Source: Nocardia yamanashiensis NBRC 100130 (GTDB lineage: Bacteria > Actinomycetota > Actinomycetes > Mycobacteriales > Mycobacteriaceae). From it: DNA of 64,000 nt. Below the pieces are notes generated by a model. That model saw nothing but the letters and a program-made list of their open reading frames with translations. It was not told where the DNA came from and did not search any database. The stretch covers positions 62,001 through 126,000 of the forward strand of contig NZ_BDCD01000021.1 in the NCBI RefSeq assembly GCF_001613325.1, given 5' to 3'. The position numbers and the translations under genes are program-made. This document shows positions 57,804-64,000 of the stretch, piece by piece (the first letter of the stretch is position 1; every line of letters begins with the position of its first letter).

Positions 57804-59246
57804 GTGCGCGCACTCACGGTCAGCGCGGTGCTGTTCGCCCTCACCGCCGACCTCATCCCGCTCTACGCGCTGTACGCGCTGCTCTTCGCCGAACACGGCC
57901 TGAGCACCGCCCAGATCTCCTCGCTGCTGGCCATCTGGTCGGCGACCGCGTTCATCCTCGAGATCCCGTCCGGAGCCTGGGCCGACACCGTCTCCCGTCG
58001 CGGCCTGCTCATCCTGTCCGGCGTACTGCTCGCGGCAGGCTTCGCGGTCTGGACCGTGCTGCCGTCCTACCTGGGTTTCGCCGCCGGCTTCGTGCTGTGG
58101 GGAACCTCCGGCGCATTGCGTTCCGGCACCTTCGAAGCCTTGCTCTACGACGATCTCGCGGCGCGCCACGCGACGGCGGAATATCCCCGTATCGCGGGCT
58201 ACATTCGCGCCGCGAGCGAATTCGCCGCGCTGGTCGGCATTCTCGCCGCCGCACCGCTCTATGCCTGGGGCGGTTACGCATTGGTCGGCTGGGTGAGCGT
58301 GCTGATCGCGGTTGTGCACACGCTGTCAGCGATCGCGCTGCCGAGCGCGCCGAAGGCGGTGTCCGCCGGCGATATCGAGGACCTGGAAGAAGAACTGGAA
58401 GGCGCCGAGTCCGCGCCGGCCGGCCCGGGCGCGGATGTCGTGCCGAGTGACCCCGACGTCGAGTTCGATTCCGGCATCGGGGAATCCGAGCGGGATTTCA
58501 CGAATACGGCGGATCCGCGGAGTGCCGGTTCGCGGTACCTCACCATGTTGCGCACCGGGGTCCGCGAAGCCTTCCGGGTTCGCATGGTGCGCCGCGGCGT
58601 CATCTTGGCCGCGCTGCTGAACGGTATTACCGCTTACGACGAATATTTCGCGCTGCTGGCCGATTCCACCGGCGTCGCACCATCGATCACCGCACTACTG
58701 GTCGGTCTGACGGTTGCGGGCGCATTGGCCGGCGCCGCCCTGGCGGGCCGGACCGAAGGATTGCGTACCCGCACCGTGTCCCTCGCCGTCGCGGTGGCCG
58801 GTGCGCTGTTCATCACCGGCGCGCTGGTGGCCGGCGCCGCGACCACGTCCCCGGAGTTCACGTATGTGCTGACGCTGACCGGCTTTTCGGCGATCGGCAT
58901 CGCCTACGGCATCGACTACAACGCGGAGGTGATCGCCGCGGCGCGCCTGCAGGACGCCATCGCTGGCCCGGCGCGCGCCACCGTCACCTCGGTGTCCGGT
59001 GTGGTCACCGAGGTGATCGCCTTGATCGTGTTCGCGTTCGTGGGCGTCGCGTCCACGTGGTTGTCGATCCCGGTCGTGGTGGCCGTGCTCGGTATCCCGT
59101 TGCTGCTCATCGCCCTGCTGATCCCCGCCTGGTTGCCGCCGCGTCCGGAGCACGAGGAGACGGCGGGGGAGCGGGGTTCAGGCGACGGAGGGCCGGTGCA
59201 GGCTGGACCAGAGCGGATCGCCCTGGGCGGCGAAGCGCCGCGCTAA
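57804..59246 (+). CDS. MFS transporter
   Basis: A 480-residue major facilitator with about 12 helices. The loop after helix two has EIPSGAWADTVSRRGLLILSG, the conserved GxxxDxxxRR motif. A long acidic cytoplasmic loop between helices 6 and 7 (DIEDLEEELEGAESAPAGP, about residues 190-250) is unusual in length. The start is GTG 57804. It might export a drug or metabolite; no specific family is recognised. Its 3' end overlaps the convergent unknown gene by 69 bases. Confidence 0.85.
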   Translation: MRALTVSAVLFALTADLIPLYALYALLFAEHGLSTAQISSLLAIWSATAFILEIPSGAWADTVSRRGLLILSGVLLAAGFAVWTVLPSYLGFAAGFVLWGTSGALRSGTFEALLYDDLAARHATAEYPRIAGYIRAASEFAALVGILAAAPLYAWGGYALVGWVSVLIAVVHTLSAIALPSAPKAVSAGDIEDLEEELEGAESAPAGPGADVVPSDPDVEFDSGIGESERDFTNTADPRSAGSRYLTMLRTGVREAFRVRMVRRGVILAALLNGITAYDEYFALLADSTGVAPSITALLVGLTVAGALAGAALAGRTEGLRTRTVSLAVAVAGALFITGALVAGAATTSPEFTYVLTLTGFSAIGIAYGIDYNAEVIAAARLQDAIAGPARATVTSVSGVVTEVIALIVFAFVGVASTWLSIPVVVAVLGIPLLLIALLIPAWLPPRPEHEETAGERGSGDGGPVQAGPERIALGGEAPR

Positions 59247-59891
59247 CTCCTGCTGCGCTTCGATCTCACCCAGTTCGGAGTCGACGCAGAACTGTCCCTC
59301 GGCGGCGGTCAGAACCTTGATATTGACCAGCCGGATCCGGGAAAGCGGTCCTTCGACAAATGTCGGGACCGACCGGTCGGTGACCCCGAGCATGACCACC
59401 ATCTGCCCGTCCGCATCCAGATAGATATCGGCGGCCTCGCGCGGCAATACGGCATTGTCGACCGGAATGGTGATGAGCCCGTAGTGCTCGAGCATCTGAA
59501 TCACCTGAAACCCATACCGCGCCACCACGTTCGACACCGTCATGACCGTCTGCCCGAGCCACGACGCCGCCACTTCGGCGGTGGTGGCGTCGACCGGCAC
59601 ATCGGGGGAGATGGCGTAGACCTCGAGCTCGAAACCGTTGGTATTAGGTGAATTATCCCATTCAGCCGGATCGGAGAGCCCGCTGCTGGCCACCATCACC
59701 GCATCCTCGCGCCGCACGATCAGATGCGCCTGGCGCAATGCGGGCCATTCCGGTCCGTCGATGAAACCCGGGCTGTTCTGCTGCGCGATGACCCGGCGGT
59801 CCTTGCGCCCCCACGAATTCCAGGCGTTATCGAGCGCGTCCCAGGTCGCGACCCCGTGGAGTGCGTAAGTTCTCGTTTCGCTCACGGGCAT
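59178..59891 (-). CDS. Protein of unknown function
   Basis: A 237-residue soluble protein of unrecognised family. It begins SETRTYALHGVATWDALDNAWNSWGRKDRRVIAQQ and has a cysteine-poor alpha/beta core (ELEVYAISPDVPVDATTAEVAASWLGQTVMTVSN, then VEGPLSRIRLVNIKVLTAAEGQ). No signal peptide or membrane segment is seen. The ATG at 59891 or the GTG two codons later may be the start. Its C-terminal 23 codons overlap the convergent MFS gene. Confidence 0.6.
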   Translation of the reverse strand: MPVSETRTYALHGVATWDALDNAWNSWGRKDRRVIAQQNSPGFIDGPEWPALRQAHLIVRREDAVMVASSGLSDPAEWDNSPNTNGFELEVYAISPDVPVDATTAEVAASWLGQTVMTVSNVVARYGFQVIQMLEHYGLITIPVDNAVLPREAADIYLDADGQMVVMLGVTDRSVPTFVEGPLSRIRLVNIKVLTAAEGQFCVDSELGEIEAQQELARRFAAQGDPLWSSLHRPSVA

Positions 59892-59922
59892 AACCGTACT
59901 GAGGCAATGCGTTTCATTCGCG

Positions 59923-61191
59923 CTAGCCCCGCCGCGTCTCCTGCAATTCGATGGCGACCAGCAGTTCCACCAGGTCTCCGACGGCCCGCACATTGCGCCC
60001 GGTCAATTCCTGAATGCGCCGCAACCGGTATTTGGCCGTGTTGTGGTGCACCCGAAGCTGTTCCGCCGCGGCCCGCAGATTCATATCGGCGGCCGCGAAG
60101 GCCCGGATGGTTTCCGCGAGCGCGCCGCCGCGCGCCCGATCGTCGGCCAGCGCCGTGCTGATCCGCGCGTCCACCAGTGCCCGGGCGGTGTCGTCGGCCC
60201 GCAGCACCAGGTAGCGAAACGGCGTGAGCTGCGGCAATGCCATGACCCCGCCGGTATCGGGCAGTAGCTCGAGAGCAGCGCGCGCCTGCTGGTACGCCTT
60301 GGGCAGCTGTCCCGCGTCGGTCGCCACCGTGCTCACCCCGAGCGCCGTCGAAATACTCTGGGCGGCGAGACTTTCCCGCGTATGCCGGAGCCTTTCGCAG
60401 AATTCTTCCGCGGTCCCGAACCGCCCGAGCGCGGCAATGGCGACGACTTCCGCGCCGCGCACCACGGTGAGCGGCCGGTGCCCGTGTATTCCGCTGCGGG
60501 ACAGGGCCGCCGCGACTGTATGCCAGGTGTCGGTTTCGAGGGCGCCGGCGGAATCCAGAATCGATCCGGCCACCACCACGACCGGAGTATCGGCTTCCAT
60601 TCCGATGCCGTGCGCGTGCGCCATGGCCAGCAATGGCCCGCGCCCCGGCAGTTCCCCGGCGAGCAGGCTGTCCATCAACTCCAGATGCTCCCGGCTGGCC
60701 TCGGCCGAAAGATACTGCTGGAATTCGAGATACGCGTTGGCGGCCTGCGTGCTGATCAGATCGCAGTACCGGGTGAGCGGCGTGACCATGGACAGCGCCG
60801 CCTCGCGCCCCGCCTCGGTGTCCCCGGCGTGGACCATGAGCGTCTTCCACAGCGCCTGCTGCCCGAGCCGGAAGGCATTGATGTAGTCCACCAACGTGAG
60901 CCCCGCCTGGGCGCGCCGGGCTGCGGCGCGCCGGGTGTAGGCGACGTCCGCGACGGTCACCCGCCGCTTGTCCAGCAGCGCCCCCAGCCCGGTCCGGCAC
61001 AGCCGGGTCAGCTGATCGTGCACGTCGGCGCGCAGCGCTTCGTCGCGCGCGGCGTACGCGGGGATCTGCGCCATGATCGCGTGCATGCCGGTGTCCGCCA
61101 TCTCGCCGGCGTGGTCGAAGACCCTGCTGACGATCCGGGCGCGCTCGGCCAGCACCGTTGCCGATACCGGTGACTGTGATCCACCTGACAT
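59923..61191 (-). CDS. PucR/CdaR-family transcriptional regulator
   Basis: A 422-residue regulator. The C-terminal HTH_30 domain is typical (NLRAAAEQLRVHHNTAKYRLRRIQELTGRNV), preceded by a GGDEF-like central region (about 190-330) found in this family. The N-terminal 150 residues are a helical sensory region. PucR and CdaR regulators respond to metabolites such as purines and diacids. It is divergent from a Liv-type ABC operon over 129 bases, so local control is likely. TAATCC six bases before the ATG suggests a leaderless transcript. Confidence 0.9.
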   Translation of the reverse strand: MSGGSQSPVSATVLAERARIVSRVFDHAGEMADTGMHAIMAQIPAYAARDEALRADVHDQLTRLCRTGLGALLDKRRVTVADVAYTRRAAARRAQAGLTLVDYINAFRLGQQALWKTLMVHAGDTEAGREAALSMVTPLTRYCDLISTQAANAYLEFQQYLSAEASREHLELMDSLLAGELPGRGPLLAMAHAHGIGMEADTPVVVVAGSILDSAGALETDTWHTVAAALSRSGIHGHRPLTVVRGAEVVAIAALGRFGTAEEFCERLRHTRESLAAQSISTALGVSTVATDAGQLPKAYQQARAALELLPDTGGVMALPQLTPFRYLVLRADDTARALVDARISTALADDRARGGALAETIRAFAAADMNLRAAAEQLRVHHNTAKYRLRRIQELTGRNVRAVGDLVELLVAIELQETRRG

Positions 61192-61320
61192 AGCCCGGGA
61201 TTAATCCATGACTGGCGGTATGTGTCAACGCGGCGACTGTCCGCCGGGGACAAACCGGCCCGCCGAAGTTGGTCCTCCGCGTCCGATGTGCACCCTGACC
61301 TGCGTTCTTACGCTTCCCCC

Positions 61321-62079
61321 ATGCTGGAGATATCCCATCTGACGGTCCGGTTCGGTGGTATCACCGCTCTGGACGATGTCGGGTTCGCCGTCGCGGCCGG
61401 CGGTGTGGTCGGGCTGATCGGCCCGAACGGCGCGGGCAAGACGACGCTGTTCAATTGCCTCACTCGCCGCTACACCCCGACCTCGGGCGCACTGGTCTAC
61501 GACGGCGCGTCCCTGCTGGACGTCCCGCCCTACGGCCTGGCGGCGCGCGGCATCGCCCGCACCTTCCAGAACCTGGCGCTCTTCCCGCGCCTGACGGTGC
61601 GCGAGAACGTCCTGGTCGGCGCGCATCATCGGGCCCGTGCGGGCTTCCTCGGATCGGCCTTGCGCCTGCCCGCGGTGCGCGGCGAGGAACGCCGCCTGCG
61701 CACGGAAATCGATGCGCTGCTGGAACTTCTGGAACTCGCCGACGTCGCCGATCATCCGGCCACCGGCCTGCCCTTCGGCACCCTCAAACGCGTCGAACTG
61801 GCCCGCGCGCTGGCCGTGCGCCCCCGCCTGCTGCTGCTCGACGAACCGGTCAACGGTCTCAGCCACGGCGAGGTCGGCGAATTCGCCGAGCGGCTGCGCC
61901 GGGTCCGCGCCGAGCTGGATCTGACGGTGCTCGTGGTCGAACATCACATGGGCTTCGTGATGGGCACCTGCGATCGCGTGATCTGCCTGGACTTCGGCCG
62001 CGTCATCGCCGACGGCGAACCCGAAGCGGTGCAGCGCGATCCGCGCGTGATCGCCGCCTACCTGGGCGCGGCCGCATGA
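61321..62079 (+). CDS. livG: Branched-chain-type ABC transporter ATPase (LivG-like)
   Basis: A 252-residue ATP-binding subunit. Walker A is GPNGAGKTT, the Q-loop is in RTFQNLALFP, and Walker B is LLLLDEPVNGL, with the switch His in VVEHHMGFV. The usual LSGGQ signature is LPFGTLKRVE, a LivG-type variant. It powers import of branched-chain amino acids, amides or urea. The start is ATG 61321; no ribosome binding site is obvious. It is the first gene of a four-gene set; its stop overlaps livF (ATGA). Confidence 0.92.
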   Translation: MLEISHLTVRFGGITALDDVGFAVAAGGVVGLIGPNGAGKTTLFNCLTRRYTPTSGALVYDGASLLDVPPYGLAARGIARTFQNLALFPRLTVRENVLVGAHHRARAGFLGSALRLPAVRGEERRLRTEIDALLELLELADVADHPATGLPFGTLKRVELARALAVRPRLLLLDEPVNGLSHGEVGEFAERLRRVRAELDLTVLVVEHHMGFVMGTCDRVICLDFGRVIADGEPEAVQRDPRVIAAYLGAAA

Positions 62080-62801
62080 CGGCCGAACCGTTCCTCGTGG
62101 TGCGGGACCTGCACGCCGGCTACGGCGGCGCGAAAGTCCTGCACGGCCTGGACTTCTCGGTCGCGCGCGGCGAGGTGTGCGCCATTCTCGGCCCCAATGG
62201 CGCGGGCAAGACCACCCTGCTGCGCGCCCTGTGCGGCATGGTGCGGGTGCGTGGCGGCGTCCGGTTGGGTGACGCCGACATCGCCGGCCGCGCTCCGGAA
62301 GCCATTGCGCGCCTGGGCGTCGCGCACGTCCCGGAGGGTCGCGGCACCTTCGGCCCGCTCACCGTCGAGGAGAACCTGCGCCTGGGCGCGTACGCCCGCC
62401 GCGATCGCCGCGGCGTCGCCGCCGATCTGGAGAGCATGCTCGATTTCTTCCCGGTGCTCGGCGAGAAACTGCACGAACCCGCCGCCGGGCTGTCCGGCGG
62501 TCAGCAGCAGATGCTGGCCATCGCCCGCGCGCTCATGCTGCGCCCGCGCCTGCTGCTGCTCGACGAACCGTCATTGGGCTTGTCGCCCTTGGTGACCCAG
62601 GAGCTGTTCGGCATCGTGCGCGCCGTCAGCAGGGAGGAACAGCTCACCGTGCTCGTGGTGGAACAGAACGCGCAGCTGGCGCTGGACATCGCCGGCCACG
62701 CGCATGTGCTGGAGACCGGCCGGATCGTGCTGTCGGGTCCGGCGGAGGAGATCAAACGGGACGATCAGGTCGCCCGTTCCTATCTGGGATACCGGGGCTG
62801 A
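62076..62801 (+). CDS. livF: Branched-chain-type ABC transporter ATPase (LivF-like)
   Basis: A 241-residue ATP-binding subunit with Walker A GPNGAGKTT, signature LSGGQQQMLAIARAL, Walker B LLLDEPSLGLS and VPEGRGTFGPLTVEENL typical of LivF. It forms a dimer with LivG in the cytoplasm. It overlaps livG by four bases and precedes the permease genes by two bases. Confidence 0.93.
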   Translation: MTAEPFLVVRDLHAGYGGAKVLHGLDFSVARGEVCAILGPNGAGKTTLLRALCGMVRVRGGVRLGDADIAGRAPEAIARLGVAHVPEGRGTFGPLTVEENLRLGAYARRDRRGVAADLESMLDFFPVLGEKLHEPAAGLSGGQQQMLAIARALMLRPRLLLLDEPSLGLSPLVTQELFGIVRAVSREEQLTVLVVEQNAQLALDIAGHAHVLETGRIVLSGPAEEIKRDDQVARSYLGYRG

Positions 62802-62803
62802 CC

Positions 62804-63685
62804 ATGACCGAATTCCTGCAACAGCTCATCGAAGGCGTCAGCTCGGGCGCCATCTACGGCGGTCTCGCACTGGCCCTGGTGCTCATCTACCGCTTCACCG
62901 GCATAGTGAATTTCGCGCAGGGCGAGCTGGCCATGTTCGCGGCCTTCCTGGCCTGGCAGTTCATCGCCGCCGGATTCCCGTTCTGGGCGGCGCTGCTCGC
63001 GACCCTGACGGTGTCGTTCCTGGGCGGCATGCTGATCGAACGGGTGATCATCCGCCCGGTCGAGGGCGCGCCCGAACTGACCCTGGTGATCGTCACCGTC
63101 GGCCTGTTCTTCTTCGTCAATGCCGCGGCCGGCTGGATCTGGTCGTATCAGGTGAAGGCGTTCCCGAACCCCTTCCCGGACAGTGCGTTCCATACCGCCG
63201 GTGTGACGGTGAGCTATCGCAGCCTGGGCGTGATCGTGGTGGTCGGCCTGGTCATGGCCGCGCTCTACCTGCTGTTCCGGCACACCTCGGTCGGCCTGGC
63301 CATGCGCGCCGTGGCCGCGAATCCGCAATCGGCGCGACTGGTCGGTATCCGGGTCGGCCTGGTGCTCGCGCTCGGCTGGGGCCTGGCCGCTCTGGTCGGC
63401 GCGGTCTCCGGCGTGCTCTCCGCGCCGGTGCTCTTCCTCGAACCCAACATGATGGGCGGTGTCCTGATCTACGCCTTCGCGGCGGCCACCCTGGGCGGCT
63501 TCGACAGTCCCGGCGGCGCGGTCGCCGGCGGCCTGATCGTCGGCGTGGCCGAAACCCTCGCCGGCGCGTACGTCGACGCCATCGGCACCGAGCTCAAGAT
63601 CGGGGTGCCGCTGGCGATCATTCTGGGCGTGCTGCTGCTGCGCCCGCAGGGCCTCTTCGGCACGGCGGCGGTGGAACGCGTATGA
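62804..63685 (+). CDS. livH: Branched-chain-type ABC permease (LivH-like)
   Basis: A 293-residue inner-membrane permease of the LivH/HimD family with about eight helices. The first segment (GVSSGAIYGGLALALVLIYRFTGIVNFAQGELAMF) is the classical LivH beginning, and AYTFAAATLGG-type sequence near the end contains the EAA-like loop. It lies two bases after livF and its TGA overlaps livM (ATGA). No binding protein gene precedes it in the window. Confidence 0.93.
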   Translation: MTEFLQQLIEGVSSGAIYGGLALALVLIYRFTGIVNFAQGELAMFAAFLAWQFIAAGFPFWAALLATLTVSFLGGMLIERVIIRPVEGAPELTLVIVTVGLFFFVNAAAGWIWSYQVKAFPNPFPDSAFHTAGVTVSYRSLGVIVVVGLVMAALYLLFRHTSVGLAMRAVAANPQSARLVGIRVGLVLALGWGLAALVGAVSGVLSAPVLFLEPNMMGGVLIYAFAAATLGGFDSPGGAVAGGLIVGVAETLAGAYVDAIGTELKIGVPLAIILGVLLLRPQGLFGTAAVERV

Positions 63686-64000
63686 GCACAATGACATTCA
63701 CCAGAATGAGCGAGTTCCGGCGGCCGCTCGTCATCGCGGTCCTGATCGCGCTGGCCTGCTACGCCCCGTTCCAACTGCTGCCCTTCCGCACCTTCCAGCT
63801 GGCCATGGCGCTGGTCTACGCGGTCGCCCTGCTCGGCCTGAATCTGCTTGTCGGACAGGCGGGTCAGATCTCGCTGGGGCACGGCGCGTTCTTCGCCGCC
63901 GGCGCGTACACCGCCGCCGTACTCGTGGACCGCTGGGACGTACCGCATTACGCGACCCTCCCGATCGCCGCCCTGGTCGCCTTCGTGCTCGGGTTCGCCC
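63682..64000 (+). CDS. livM: Branched-chain-type ABC permease (LivM-like), partial at window end
   Basis: The 5' part of a LivM permease gene, cut by the window end. About 106 residues are visible: helices LVIAVLIALACYAPF and MALVYAVALLGLNLLVGQAGQISLGHG, the latter a LivM hallmark. The ATG at 63682 overlaps the livH stop. Gene order livG-F-H-M, with the solute-binding protein expected beyond the window, is atypical only in order. Confidence 0.9.
   Translation, partial: MSTMTFTRMSEFRRPLVIAVLIALACYAPFQLLPFRTFQLAMALVYAVALLGLNLLVGQAGQISLGHGAFFAAGAYTAAVLVDRWDVPHYATLPIAALVAFVLGFA

Overview
The window is chromosomal DNA of a mycolic-acid actinomycete, most likely Nocardia or a close relative. GC content and third-position GC are very high, and GTG/TTG starts and four-base stop/start overlaps are frequent. 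Lineage markers include an antigen-85-type mycolyltransferase, a cutinase-like hydrolase, a bifunctional LysX, an LCP cell-wall ligase, an F420-dependent (Ddn-type) reductase, IdeR-type iron boxes and a PE-PPE-EspG type VII secretion cassette. From memory, the backbone gltB-gltD ... sodA - membrane protein - GDPD - ferritin - LCP - DUF2470 - pheA - phosphoglycerate-mutase-like - metallopeptidase - septum protein - serS follows, in mirror order, the Mycobacterium tuberculosis block Rv3859c to Rv3834c. Accessory genes are inserted between these landmarks. No tRNA, rRNA, IS element, prophage or CRISPR array was seen.

Layout: 1-702 is a long hairpin-rich leader in front of gltBD (703-6851), which encodes NADPH-glutamate synthase. 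6963-11076 is a divergent nucleobase-type cluster: an XRE-cupin regulator facing an NCS1 permease, an isopenicillin-N-synthase-like oxygenase and an adenosine-deaminase-like hydrolase. 11235-19352 is mostly envelope: three secreted proteins (one a mycolyltransferase, one a cutinase-like hydrolase), a histidine phosphatase, LysX and an S4 protein. 19553-24384 holds RraA, a Ddn-type reductase, a membrane Ser/Thr kinase and small membrane/SRPBCC proteins. 24467-27309 is a copper cluster (CopD, CopC, YcnI and a novel membrane protein). 28180-32305 holds a RecB-like nuclease, HtpG and a cold-shock protein. 32504-37415 has two SDRs, a TetR regulator with a perfect operator, a GDT1/TMEM165-family gene behind a yybP-ykoY manganese riboswitch, and sodA.

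37671-48637 contains a rhodanese, GDPD, a 22-residue amphipathic peptide gene, ferritin with iron-box-like sites, an LCP ligase, a CPBP protease, an iron-boxed DUF2470 gene, pheA and a phosphatase. 48642-50985 is the PE/PPE/EspG cassette. 51038-57699 carries a metallopeptidase, a septum protein, a GMC oxidoreductase, serS and a degenerate-GGDEF/EAL protein. 57804-64000 has an MFS transporter, an unknown protein, and a PucR regulator divergent from a Liv-type ABC transporter that runs off the end.

Main themes are metal homeostasis (Mn riboswitch plus SodA, two iron-box loci, copper cluster), mycolate-envelope functions and nitrogen metabolism. The most novel items are the 22-residue peptide gene, the permease-oxygenase-deaminase cluster with altered catalytic motifs, the gltBD leader with its mini-ORF, and a kinase with a DFN motif.
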